The notes below the pieces were generated by a model. It made no database searches. It had not been told where the DNA came from and saw only the letters and a program-made list of their open reading frames with translations. A DNA stretch of 64,000 nucleotides from Bombardia bombarda (lineage: Eukaryota; Ascomycota; Sordariomycetes; Sordariales; Lasiosphaeriaceae), in NCBI GenBank assembly GCA_030512295.1, contig JAULSR010000001.1, positions 5,355,001 to 5,419,000 on the forward strand. Reading direction: 5' to 3'. Shown in pieces: positions 24,095-35,164 of the stretch (its first letter is position 1; each line of letters begins with the position of its first letter). Made by a program: the position numbers and the translations under genes.

Positions 24095-24956
24095 AGTTCT
24101 ATCTCACCTTATATATTAAATACTGGTGTGGTAATTGCTATCACCAAACCCACATACTTGATACTCGTGGAAAATGATCTGGACACCTATACCAATGTGC
24201 TTGTGCTCAGTACAGTTGTGTGCAGTGACTTCCCAAAGGAATAGTGAATCAGAGGTGCTTATGGGTAGGACTCATTGAAATAATCACGGCGTGCTCACAC
24301 ATGTGAGAACAAGCGACATCCCGGAAAAGGCCGAGGAAGAGAGCAAGACAGCGGCGCCAAGGACTCTTTTCGCCCATACTGCGGAGGTAAGATTGCCATT
24401 CAGGTCTTTGGACTCCAGTGCGTGAGAAAGCGAATTTTGTTATGGCTCAGGACGGTTTACTGGGTCTCTCAAGCTGAGAGTAATTAAGCTGCACCTGAGA
24501 TTTGTTGAAGTCGTGAATTGCCCCTCGTTTTCCCCTCTGTATGTGCGTCTGGTGGAAGCAGCACTTTTCGATCGACTACAGCGCTGGAGGTTAGTAGAGA
24601 CTGCCCTTCCCGAATTTCGACCGCAGTACGTGCAGCTCGAACCCATATCTGCATGAGTGGTTGGAGGGCTAAAGTACTCGGAGGACGATCGTCTTGTCTT
24701 CACAGAACCAGCAACGAACACAGATGCATTCACGCCGGCTGCTCACGAGCGAACCATGATCCGGTTTGTACTTATTCATAAGCGCAACCTCAAATTCCAT
24801 ATAGAGCTACGCCGATAAACCAGACCCTGTGATATCAAAGCCTCCATCCATGTGGTCGTAAAGTGCGATGTACCGTCGCGAATCCATGCCAGTGTCGGAA
24901 GTACAAATGGAAAACGGATCGGGTGAGCTGCCGAAAGCCAGGTAACTTTGATGCGC
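24095..24956. other. Intergenic region between convergent genes
   Basis: The 862 nt between the 3' ends of the HAD and P1 genes contain both 3'UTRs. A 97-codon minus-strand ORF at 24440-24733 has no recognisable motif. Nothing else seen. Confidence 0.6.
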
Positions 24957-25629
24957 TTAATCGAAAAGACCGAATCCCATATCATCATCGGACTCCTCCT
25001 TCTCTGTAGCCAATGGGTCAGTATACCGCTCAGGTAGTTGGGGGACGCACACAATGAAACCGGACGGGAGAGTAGGCAGCAGCAAGCTGCACAGCTCATC
25101 CGCCAGATTCGTGTGTAGGGGAATAGACTAACCCTCCTCCTTCTCCTCAGCCTTGGCTTCCTCAGCGGCACCACCGGAAGCGGCAACACCACCAGCGGCG
25201 GCAGCAGCGGGGGCGCCGCCACCGGAGCCGACGTTCAAGAGCAGGTCCTTAACGTCCTTGCCCTCGAGAGCCTGCAGTCATGGTTCCCAGTCAGTCAATG
25301 ATTCCTTGCCAGATCCCCCGGTTTCCACTTTTCGAGCTCGATGCTCGTCTGTCTCGGCAGTTTATCGTACCTTGGCGAACAGGGAAGCCCAGATAGGCTC
25401 AACATCGACGATGTTAGCGGCCTTGATGAGGGTCGTGAGCTTATCGGCCTATAGTGACAGCAAGTCGGATTAGTTAAAGTGCCCAAATCGCCCTTTTAAG
25501 ATGTATTTCCATGTCGGGTTTGTTGGCGGGTGCGCAATCGGGTCGGGGTTGTGATCTTACGGTGATCTCGACACCATCATCGGCGAGGATGAGCGCCGCG
25601 TACGACGTTGCCAGCTCTGCGGTAGACAT
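24957..25629 (-). CDS. 60S acidic ribosomal protein P1
   Basis: Ribosomal stalk protein that recruits elongation-factor GTPases. Four exons (25561-25629, 25371-25448, 25133-25271, 24957-25003) with introns of 112, 99 and 129 nt give 110 codons, the normal length. The product starts MSTAELATSYAALILADDG, continues ANIVDVEPIWASLFAKALEG, then an Ala/Gly hinge, an EEKAEEK-type acidic run and the invariant tail ESDDDMGFGLFD. VEPIWASLFAK favours P1 over P2. The last intron falls inside the acidic run, so the 47-nt last exon encodes the whole stalk tail. Divergent with the DUF2408 gene. Confidence 0.96.
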
Positions 25630-26456
25630 TGTGAGGTATGTGCTGAATTTCCGACACGCAAGTGCTGAGACTCAAGAAGTTGATGTCGTGGAAATGTCGA
25701 GACGAGACAGGCAGTTAACAAGCTAAATTCGCGAAGAGGTAAATTTTAATTAGTTGTGGGCATTCAAAAAAAATTGGGCGCTCTGACCCTACAGCGGGGC
25801 AGCTGCGGACGGCTGCCAGACATGGACTTGGGCGGAACCCAGCTCGAGGTGCAAGACGGGGAAGGAAGAAGTAATGATCCTTTTGCGGCACCTGATTGGC
25901 ACGAGCTCTGTGCCAAGGCCGCTAATGGCGGGGCTTGCGGGGGTCCTTTCTTCTCTTTGACAATCGACCGCTGGACCCCTCCTCTCCTTGTCCGTATCAC
26001 CCCACTTGAGCGTCCCCCCACCAGCTGCACAGCTGCACCACTGACGTCGCTTGAACACAGCGCTGATCTGCAAGTCCTCACCAAGAACAGCAGACCGGGA
26101 ATCAGATAATTCTTAATATTTCTGATTGCTGACTGATACATACGAATTCGCAATCAAACAGATCAGCGATTATCAATAATAATTCCGAGAAATTATACAC
26201 ACACAGCAGTCGGTCCAGGCTTCGGCAGTTGCAGGGGGGTCCGTTAGGGTCATCAGATCAACTCGGGGTAACAAACTCCAAAGTTCTTACCCGACCCGAA
26301 CCAACCTCGGGTTTCCGAACAAGGAGTATCGGGTAAATCATCCGGCGTCCATGCATCACCACCTTCTTTCACCGTTCCGAACTACGTGAACGCAATTGTG
26401 ATTAGAGAGGCCTTATCCACAGATACCTCAGTACCGTCACCCCCATCCCCGACACC
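25630..26456. promoter_or_regulatory. Divergent promoter P1 / DUF2408 gene
   Basis: The 827 nt between two start codons contain no gene. A GACCCTACAG word at 25785 is again a partial HomolE-like match near a ribosomal protein gene; this is a weak observation. 26100-26200 is AT-rich. Confidence 0.4.
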
Positions 26457-28066
26457 ATGGAGACACCAGCATTCCCGATGCCGAAAGATGCGCAGGAGAC
26501 GCACATCCTGCAGAAGCTCACTTCGATCCGCGACCAGTTACTTCTGCTGAAGAGAGACCGTTCAAAGTACATTCGGAGCCAGGATGTCATATATTTATAC
26601 GAGCAGGTTGTGGAGCAGGTCAGACAGCTGAACGAGATCCGCAAAGGCGAGAACAGAGGAGAAAACCAATGTACGATTATAGCAGCAACCTCTCCAGAGA
26701 GAGGCGTCAGACCAACGGCGATACTAACCATCTCGACAGTGGACAGGATCCTGGAGAGCTGTCTCCAGCTTCTCTCGTTATTTTTTATGACGATTGGCCG
26801 CACCACCGAGGCACCGGCCGCGTACGCCCTAACATCGACAATCAAAAGACTACTGGACCACCTCGGCGAGGCTGGTCTCTTCTCGGCTAAGGACCTTGAT
26901 AGCATAGCTCAGACACTCGGCACGCTCGACAAGATACTACACAACACGGACTCACAGCACTCTCCCTACCTGCTAGAACTTCTGGCCAACCGACAAGAGT
27001 TGTGCAAACAGTCTCTTATCAAGTTGCGACAGGACCTCACCGTACTCGACGAGCCATTGCTAGCAATCCACGAGAAGCTGATCTCCATATTACGGTCCAT
27101 GTCGTTAGCGAATACAAAAGCAAAGGTATGTGATATTATATCCGATCCCATGTGCAATGCAACCAGACTTGGTTGAGCCATCGCTAACTGCCCAAACAGT
27201 TTTCCGTAACCGAAGTCCAGCGACTGCAAACACAAATCAAGGAGGTTGATGCCTCTCGAGTGGACGGTCAATTCGTCAGCTCAGAGGGCAAACCCCTCCG
27301 AGGTAGCGACAAAGTCTCAGACCTAGCGAAGCGGTGCTTGCTCTGGTCAGACATCGTCCTAGACAGGTACCACCTTACCCACCCCCCTTCCCCCTCCCCC
27401 CATCTCCAACCCCCCCACTGACCCCCACTCTCAACTACAGAAAAGGGGTCATCCCCGAAAACTTCAAGGCCAAATACGAGACCCTGATCGCCATCCGTAA
27501 TGACCTCGAGAAGCTCTCCATCACGCAAGCCTGGTCCCTCCGCGAGACCGACCTGTACGACTACCAGCGGGAGCTCGACAAGCACGACGAGAGCCGGGTG
27601 GACGGCAACTTCCTGGACGATGACGGCAACCCGGCTGAGCTGTATGTGCAGCGCACGCTGCTATACCTCATCCGCCGCAGCTATGGGTATATTTACTACT
27701 TGATGATCTCGTCTGAGCCCGTGTCGGAGGCGCTGCTGCCCGTCTATAACCAGCTGCAGACGTTGAAGCGCTGCCTGGTGGAGGTTAAGAACTCGGGTGG
27801 CGTGAGCACCGTCAGGGAGCTCTATCCTTATAGCATGAAGGTTTGTCTACTCTTTTCTTTGTAGCGTAAGAAGAGAAACGAGATTGCTGACTGACTGGGT
27901 GTGATAGCTTAACTCGATCGACAACATGAGAGTGGACGGCAAGTTCATGGTGGGTGACGACGTGCCCGAGGGCCAGGGCAGCGTCAGCGGGCTGTTGGCT
28001 GAGTGTTACGAGCTGAACTACGAACTGAGAGTGGCGGCTGAGGAGCAAACAGTCGGCGATGATTAA
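26457..28066 (+). CDS. DUF2408 / UPF0662 family protein
   Basis: Conserved fungal cytoplasmic/nuclear helical protein of unknown function (UPF0662, related to fission yeast C30C2.08). Five exons (26457-26670, 26740-27125, 27200-27366, 27441-27840, 27908-28066) give 441 codons. The product starts METPAFPMPKDAQETH. Family segments include RDRSKYIRSQDVIYLYEQV, LFFMTIGRTTEAPAAYALTS, KGVIPENFKAKYETLIAIRN, ELYPYSMKLNSIDNMRVDGK and a duplicated SRVDG/RVDG turn. Intron 1 is 69 nt without changing frame, so an unspliced reading looks open; its GTACGA donor, ACTAACC branch and CAG acceptor, plus the poor fit of the 23 extra residues, argue for splicing. No signal or membrane segment. Confidence 0.86.
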
Positions 28067-28608
28067 GGATGATATACACTATATGAGTATGCGTATGCGA
28101 GGAGGGTGGAAGACAGTGTTTTTGACGAATTTGTACGATTGGTGCTTCATGGTGCGGCGCGCTTTGTCTGTACACGTGTGGGTTGTGTTGTGGGATTCTT
28201 GCATGGAGTTTCGAGGTCTGCGGTCTGCTGAGCAGCAAGCAAGCTCTGGTGGGGATTTTACTACTATGGGCGGCGTGGTCGATTATATTTAAGTATTGCT
28301 CGCACACTACCGAACACGGAGGATCGGAATAGGCCGAGGAAGAAAAAGAGAGCCGAGTCTTGATCCTTGTATGGATAGTATCTTTCTCCTTATTATTGTT
28401 TTGGCTTTTAGGGCGGTCTTCTTCTTTAGGGTGAGGAGAGAAAGTGCGCATCAGTGCTGCTTTGCTTGCTCGCTAGGATGCGTGGAATTAATCGATTCAT
28501 CAATACGACAAAGTGCGTATGTACTTTTTTGTTGATAATTCGTCGCACTAAGTCTCTTGTTGTAGTGGTCTAGATAGGCTCGGTCTTGCAGTGATCAAGG
28601 CCCATTCT
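28067..28608. other. Intergenic region between convergent genes
   Basis: 542 nt of 3' flanks between the DUF2408 and YciI-like genes; T-rich toward 28380-28430. No gene seen. Confidence 0.6.
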
Positions 28609-29521
28609 CTAAGATGTAGGCACAGGGATTCTGAAAGCACACTTGAGGGGCCACATTTGAGCCTGTCGTGTGTCAGTGGTTGGTTATATATGCTTTGATC
28701 GGTGAACGCACCTTCTCAACATCCCACACGCCCTGCTTGGTGTATGTGTCATTCCTGAGGGCCTCGAGGATCTCCTCTCTGGTCTCGGCAATCATGACAA
28801 TGGTGCTGCCGGACATTTTGAGACTGGAGGGCTCGTCATCGACCGGGACCTCGTCGAGAATGGCACCTTGATGTTGTATCAGTCAGTCAGCCGGCAATGT
28901 TATGAGTTATTTTGATCGGGACTCTGAAGGGGATCATGGTGGTGGCGGTAACTGCCATGGTAATGTCATGAAGAGGTAGAGAGCCAACATGACACGACCT
29001 GCTACCTAGCTTGCCAACACTCGTTTGGACTTTCTCGGGGGGTGTTGTTCGTGGGTTAAGGGGTTACAGAATCAATATTGATTTGAGGTACTCACCACCC
29101 ATCTTGCACAGTCCAGCGTCAATGACTGTCTTCAGACCGGCAAAGTGTGCTCTGTGCGGGTAGATAAGTCAGCCAACTGCTCAATACGATGGCGTTTTAC
29201 AGTTTCATTTGCATGTCCGGAAATGATGTGACACGGGATAGGTGGTAATGTCTTTCACAAAAGACTCATCATAATCACTCACGGTCGCGCAGCCACCCGC
29301 TTGTCCAAAACACCAGGAAAGTCGGGAATTACCACCAACCACTCGTATTTGCGGCCCGTAGACGACGACATGGTTCTCGATAATGGTCTAACGAAGAAAG
29401 ATGACGATATGGTGCAGCTGTAGGGAATAATAGAGATAGCTCGGCCTGCAAAGGTGGAAACTGGTCTGACGGCATGAACTGAGCGCTGGAGGGTGCGCAG
29501 GCGTACGAGGGAGGAGGCCAT
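28609..29521 (-). CDS. YciI-like (YCII) domain protein, probable mitochondrial form
   Basis: Small ferredoxin-fold YCII protein; the cellular role of fungal members is unknown. Four exons (29283-29521, 29096-29151, 28712-28866, 28609-28662) give 167 codons. The YCII domain starts at KYEWLVVIPDFPGVLDKRVA and continues over the splices as HFAGLKTVIDAGLCKMGG, SGSTIVMIAETREEILEAL and YTKQGVWDVEK, ending QMWPLKCAFRIPVPTS. Ahead of it lie about 50 residues beginning MASSLVRLRTLQRSVHAVR: Arg-rich, with no acidic residue near the start, a typical mitochondrial targeting pattern. A start at ATG 29371 (MSSSTGRKYEW) would give a cytosolic form. The acceptor of exon 3 is an unusual AAG. Confidence 0.82.
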
Positions 29522-30477
29522 CGAGAGGGTCTTATATGGGATGCGGGAGTGAGTGGTGGCCCGAGGTCGGGAGAGGGGGGTGGATGTGCGGCAGGCGCGA
29601 TCACTCACAGCTACCTTGCGGCATGTAAATGTAGGTGGCGGGCGCACTATCCAGTATGACTACGGGGCAGATACCCGACGGTTCTCCCCCACGGGACACG
29701 GATCGTGGATCAATTGCCCTGCAGGCGTGTAACTGCGATTCCTAAACTGCCGAAAACAGCAAATTTGCCCTGGGATGTGTACGATATTTGCTTACCCACC
29801 TCATGTACCTATCTTAACATGTCGTTCGATCTGCTCTCGTGAGTTCAAGGGCGTGAGTTAGTACTAAACAGTGCTGGTTACATGTAAATGTCTTGTGAGA
29901 CAGGACTCTTGAGACTTGAAGGGCGTGAGCAATGTCTTGAGGAGGGGTTGATCTTGGCGGTATTTAACGTTATGACAAGGAAAAATACCTTACCGTGGGC
30001 GTCCGCCCTAGTACCCGCTCCTCGGGAGTTGGGTATTGAAATACACCTTGAATGCATTGAACGACAACTAATATGTATAAAACCAACGTCTAGATCTCAT
30101 GCATACATACGCAGGTACATGAAGAATATCGAAGCTCTTGGAGGACAGGTAGATGCCGATATTTGTGCTTTTACTGGAAATCATGTGAGGTGGCTGCAAA
30201 GAAGTCTCAGATTTGTGATGGTAAAATAACCACTATCACAAACAAAACCTCTCACTGGTTTCACCTTCCCAAACATCTCGTCGACCAAGAACGCATGATA
30301 TGCAGAATCAAATGCTTTCCTATTCTCCTCTCTCGTATTAAAATAATCTGTATCGGGCATAGCTACGTATAATGCCAAGTAGGCAAATACCGCCCCAAAT
30401 CCCAATTCCAATGCTGCCTATTCCCTCATAATCATAGCTCCGTCTTTTTTCCTCAAAAATCACAACCCGAAGTACAT
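29522..30477. other. Intergenic region, no recognisable gene
   Basis: 956 nt upstream of the YciI-like gene and downstream of the UBX gene. The 113-codon plus-strand ORF at 29888 has no recognisable motif. Nothing else seen. Confidence 0.55.
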
Positions 30478-31629
30478 CTATTTCACGATCAAGACAGCGC
30501 TGGGAACAAGTCCGGCTTCCTTCAGTGTCTGGCCAAAGTCAACACCGCTCTCGTATGTCTTGCGCGGAAACGTGGTGGAGAAGCTCTGAACGGCCTGTCC
30601 GTTCTCGGCCTCGATCGCCTGCGCTACTTCAAAGAGAGTCGTCTCGGCAGGGAACAACTTGATGATGTTTCCCTTTGAGGTCTGAAGCCGCAGGCGGGCC
30701 TCGGCGTGGTTGACGGTGGCCTTCGGCGCCGCCACCTGTGGAGCAGTGGGGGGACGATGGCTCTGTTTTCCCGCTGGGCCGCGAGTTCCTCTGCCTTGCG
30801 TCTGCGCTCGGCCTTGTCGGCCTCGATAATAGCCTTGATCCGCTTCTTGGCCTCGATATCGGCCACCTTCTCCTGACGCTTCTTCTCGGCCTCCTTGGCC
30901 TGCTCTTTACGAGCGAGCTCTTCCTTGAGGTCCTGTACCTCTCTGGTAGACTTTTGGCGGATTTTCTGGAGACAGATCAGTATCGGTGTTCTGAGAGTTA
31001 GCTTTTGTGTGAGCATTAGTAGACATACCTCGTTGCGCTTGGCCTCTTCCTTCTCCTCGAGCGCCTGTTTCGCCTTCTTCTCCAGCATCTTCTGGCGAAG
31101 GTCCTCCAGTCTGGCCTTCTTCTCCTCCTCGGTCAGGGGAGCAATCTCATCTGTGGATTCGGAGAAGTCCGTGTGGTCACTTTGACAAAAGTCAGCATAT
31201 TACTTAGCAGCACATTCATGCGCTATAACTTCGGTTTTGAATATGACAAGCAACAAATACTCACGTTTTGGAGGCATGGTACGATGCTAGTTCATTATTG
31301 CGGAATTTCTTGCCGCACTCGTTGCAAACAAGCGACTTGGCAGCTTTTTCGCCCTCCAAAGGCGCGATAGAGGGGCCGGTTTCTTCGTCTTCGTCATCGT
31401 CCTTGCTTGCATCTGCTGCAGCCTGTGCCTTCTGAAGCTCCTCGAGAGGCGTGTCCTGAGTCTCCTCGAGCCAATTCAGAGCTCCCTGCACTGTGATTTG
31501 GTTAGCATATCGATAACGCATGAAGGAGAGGTCAGTATACTAACATCCACCTGTCTTCTTGATGGCGAGCTCGGCACGCGCCTGCTCGAAGCCCATCTCA
31601 AGCAGGACCTGCAGATCCGTTTGAGCCAT
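30478..31629 (-). CDS. UBA - zinc finger - UBX domain protein (Cdc48/p97 cofactor, SAKS1/UBXN1-like)
   Basis: Adapter expected to bind ubiquitin through UBA and Cdc48/p97 through UBX. Exons: 31551-31629, 31265-31490, 31029-31179 and 30478-30965 (introns 60, 85 and 63 nt). The UBA part starts MAQTDLQVLLEMGFEQARAE and continues into VQGALNWLEE over the first splice. A C2H2 finger follows, LVCNECGKKFRNNELASYHA, running into KTDHTDFSESTDE. Then comes a Lys/Glu coiled coil. The C-terminal UBX domain reads HAEARLRLQTSKGNIIKLF, FSTTFPRKTYESGVDFG and ends GLVPSAVLIVK. The coiled coil and the UBX part are in different frames. The break lies at the A4 run (T4 on the plus strand, 30766-30769), where one more A would restore REKQSHRPPTAPQVAAPK. 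Divergent with the VAP gene. Confidence 0.85.
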
Positions 31630-32760
31630 TTCGAATACGTGTAAAATGTGAATGTGGTGGTCAAGGTCAAGGTGGGGTTGAATCAAGAAAGTGGCGTATG
31701 TTTGTCAGATACGGTTGGATTTGTTTGTGGTGTGCGGAGAGAAGGAAGAGATGGCAATTGATGATCTGTAGTACTACTTATAGACTTGGAGAATTGTTTA
31801 GGCGTGTCGGAGATTCCTAAGGAAGATGTGTCGGGAGAAGGCACGTAAACAAAGTTACGTTCAAAACAAATAAGGTTCTCAGATTTCACAACAATCAGCA
31901 ACAGCAGAGCTTGGCATTCAATTATTTCCGTGTTTTTAAAGTTAACATTTGCCTCCATTCAATTTCGCACGGTAGGTGGCTTCGAGAGCGAGTGGAAGTG
32001 AGTTGTCAGTCCATCAGGCCAGGCAGAGGACGCACGTCATTGGCCTTGCGGAAGCTGGGCGTCTTTTTGATTGGCCAATATTATCCCGTTTGTTGTTCGG
32101 TAAAACTCATCCTCCGAATCGCTGAGAAAGCACAGTTCCATCGAAGTGGGGCGGAACCTGGTTCCAGCTATCGCGGGAAGGAGCCAAGGAGCTCTCTCCA
32201 GTCTTCCACACTTGCCCGGGAGTGTTGCTGGTGTCGATCAGCACGGGTCCATTCAGTTGAAGGCCTGGGTCCAGGCGGCCAGCCAGCAGTGCCAGCCAGC
32301 TCTGACAGGGGTGCCATCGTAGCGTTGTGCACTCGAAACTTGGCCAGCTTTGCCGTCACCGTGCGGAAATGTCGTAACACATTTGGAGGCCCTCCAACCG
32401 CTAACCAACAGCTGTCACTTCAAACCCTCTTCGCGATGCCAGTACACGCTGTAGTCTTTTCGTAGAGACGAAACACCTTTCTGTGCCTTGCGACCAAAGC
32501 TCCCTCACGCCCAATATAGAAAACGACTCTCTTCGCGCCTTACTGTAGTTGCTAGGCACATTTTTGAGCTGTTTAGGTCCCCTTTGTCCTTGCCGCTGCC
32601 TAGGCAACTTTTAAAACTAGCACTCTAGCACCAAGCGAAGCAACCCAAGCACACCGGTCTTTCGGATCCTTTGATTTTCTGTCGCGGAAAATCCGAACTA
32701 CTCCTTTCACCCACTTCGCACACAAACACACCCAGCAACATACCTCAACGCACCGTCAAT
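31630..32760. promoter_or_regulatory. Divergent promoter UBX / VAP with palindromic CCAAT box
   Basis: 1131 nt between two start codons. A perfect 10-nt palindrome ATTGGCCAAT (32070-32079) contains a CCAAT box on each strand, and another ATTGG lies at 32039-32043. CCAAT is bound by the HAP/NF-Y complex in fungi. No gene seen. Confidence 0.5.
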
Positions 32761-34133
32761 ATGTCTGTCGAGATCGATCCCGTAGAGCTAGGCTTCCGCA
32801 GTATGTCCTGTCCCACGCAAACCCGTTTTGCTGCCTCGCACGAATGCAGCATCATCTAACCCATCCCAAAGGGCCCTTCACAGTTGAAGTTGCGCAGATC
32901 CTCAAGATTCGGAACCCAAACACGTCGCCCGTCGCCTTCAAGGTATGTCGAAATCCGCCTTCCCGGATTGCGCCCTTGGTCCTTTGCGCAGGAATGACGT
33001 CCCGCTAACTTTGCACAGGTCAAAACTACAGCCCCGAAACAGTACGTCTACCTGGCACCGCCCGCAGGACTGATCTTGATGGTGCATGGCATATATGGCA
33101 TAACCGGCATCATGGCATCAGGCACCCCTCATACGTCTAGTAGCGTGTATGCTGACTTTTTAGATACTGTGTCCGTCCGAACTCCGGCCGTATCGAACCC
33201 GGTCATGAAGTCGAGGTCTCGGGTCAGTTCTTCTTGCTTGTCCTGCCAGCAGGGCGTTTTCGGTTGCAGGAGTGGCTGACTGACCCCTCGCAGTTCTGTT
33301 GCAGGCAATGAAGCAGGAGCCCCCGCTTGATGCACGATGCCGTGACAAGTTCCTTGTCCAGTCCGTCACTATCACGGGCGACAAGGAGTTCAACAACGTG
33401 CAGCAGATTGTACATTCCCCGATTGTTCAGTTTCCTGATCAGGGTCCAGGTAACTTATGGTCTGCTAACAATATTGATGCGCAGTGGGATTCCGCGGACA
33501 GGTCTACAGTCCAGGAGAAGAAGATCCGCGTCGTCTGGCTTGCACCTTCTGAGGACGGAGGACATACCGATCCTCATGCTACACCCGTCCGACGCTCGCT
33601 TGCGAACGAGGTTTGTCATCCCTCCGGAGCTCCCGCTGACCCGAAACAGCCAGCCAGCCAACTGACACCTACAAACCTCACAGGCCGAGTCAACCCCGGA
33701 TGCCGCGCCCCCCGCATACTCCTCCCCGAATGAGGAATCTGGGCCCTCCAGCATCAGCAAACCAAGCTTCGAGTCCAATGTCAAGAAGGAGGTCTCGCCC
33801 TCTCCCGAACCCGCCGCACAGTCGAGTTTCCAGGCCGCTCAGGCAGCCACGACGGCCGCGGTGGCATCTGTCAAGGCAACAGCTGGGGAGTCATACGAGC
33901 AGCTGAAGGAGAAGCTAGCCAAGGCCGAGGCAACAATCGCCTCGCTCAAGAACGATGCCGTGAGCGGTCTCAGGCAGCGCAAGACCACCGTCCCCGACGT
34001 GACTGCCAAGACAGCAGAGGACACGAAGCCGCAGCTTGCACAGGAGACACGACGGGGCACAGAAGGCGTGCCGGTTCACGTCACGGCGATACTGTGCTTG
34101 TGCAGCTTTCTGCTGGCGTACTTCTTCTTTTAG
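32761..34133 (+). CDS. VAP-family ER membrane tether (Scs2-like), MSP domain
   Basis: Tail-anchored ER protein that binds FFAT-motif proteins at membrane contact sites. Seven exons (32761-32800, 32872-32942, 33019-33041, 33164-33222, 33294-33409, 33485-33610, 33684-34133) give 294 codons, with phases closing throughout. The MSP domain reads MSVEIDPVELGFR, PFTVEVAQILKIRNPNTSPV, FKVKTTAPKQYCVRPNSGRI, PGHEVEVSVLLQAMKQEP and RCRDKFLVQSVTI, with the KTTAPKQYCVRPN core across the 23-nt exon 3. An Ala/Ser/Glu-rich linker and coiled coil follow (YEQLKEKLAKAEATIASLK). The C-terminal membrane anchor is HVTAILCLCSFLLAYFFF, directly before the stop. Convergent with the GH3 gene. Confidence 0.93.
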
Positions 34134-35164
34134 AGGAAGCGAGATGTTGCTATGACTACGACTGCTCCTTCAACGTCTGCTATTTTACAGCAGTGACAAC
34201 GCTTACAACAACTAAACGCTAGGAACCATCGCTTGCGCGCGCGCGCGCGCACGCGCGTATGTCGGGGTTCCAATATGCCTATAATAGCCGGACGAGGCAC
34301 ATTTTTATTTTTTTTCTTTGTTTTGATGGATAGAAGAAACTGCGCATGTATGATTTGGCGGAGCATGATGTTCTTTCTTTCTCTCTCTTTTGTTTTATTT
34401 AAAGGCGACGAGGACGAGGCTGGAATGGCAAATACCAATGGAAGGGGGCGAATGAAGAGAGATATATGTGTGCGTTGCTTATGAAATACGAAGCAGAAGC
34501 AGCAGTTCTTTCATTTCCCCCCTTTCAGCTCACGCCAAAACGAAGTGATGCTTCTCTCACCGTAATGGCTTTACCTTACATGTAAGGGGGAGATGGGGAT
34601 GGGAGTGGTGGGCTGTTCTTTTTGTCTATCGGTCTATCTAGACTGTAGCCCCCCATATGAGGAGATAGAGTCGTTTGAGTTACTTGCATTGTGGTTGAGC
34701 GGGTCCTTTTTATTTTATTTTCCTTTTGTAGGTGTTTGAGATAGTCAGTGTCAGTTTTGGAAGCATTGTGAGCTATGGGGAGATGTTCAGTGAAGAAATC
34801 GCCGCGTGTCTTTTCGCCTTTTTATTACTTATGGGTGCTTGGGTCGGTTTATACCACAGTCGCTGTTACAGGAGTGATCATTTGATCAGTTGGCTATGAA
34901 AGAATCAATGAACTATTCCGGACGTCTAGCAAATCCGTGCCTTGGACATAATGGGATCGTAAACCACCGGTGTATCTATGGCTTGATCTCTTTTATCCCG
35001 TGGTGTTTACATGGATCTATCCAGTTTATGGCCTACTAACGACGTTAGACGACGGTCATACCAAAGTTTCAAATAACAATACCGTTCTTGACACCCACAC
35101 GGGATCAAGATATTGAAGTGAAATATGTTGCAAGATCCAAATACCAATCCTCTATCATATATAT
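34134..35164. other. Intergenic region between convergent genes
   Basis: 1031 nt of 3' flank of VAP and GH3. A 28-base alternating purine-pyrimidine tract (mainly CG) lies at 34234-34261. T-rich elsewhere. No gene seen. Confidence 0.6.
34234..34261. repeat. Alternating (CG)n tract, Z-DNA-prone
   Basis: An uninterrupted pyrimidine-purine alternation, mostly CG with a few CA/TA/TG steps, lies about 100 bases after the VAP stop codon, probably in its 3'UTR. Confidence 0.85.
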
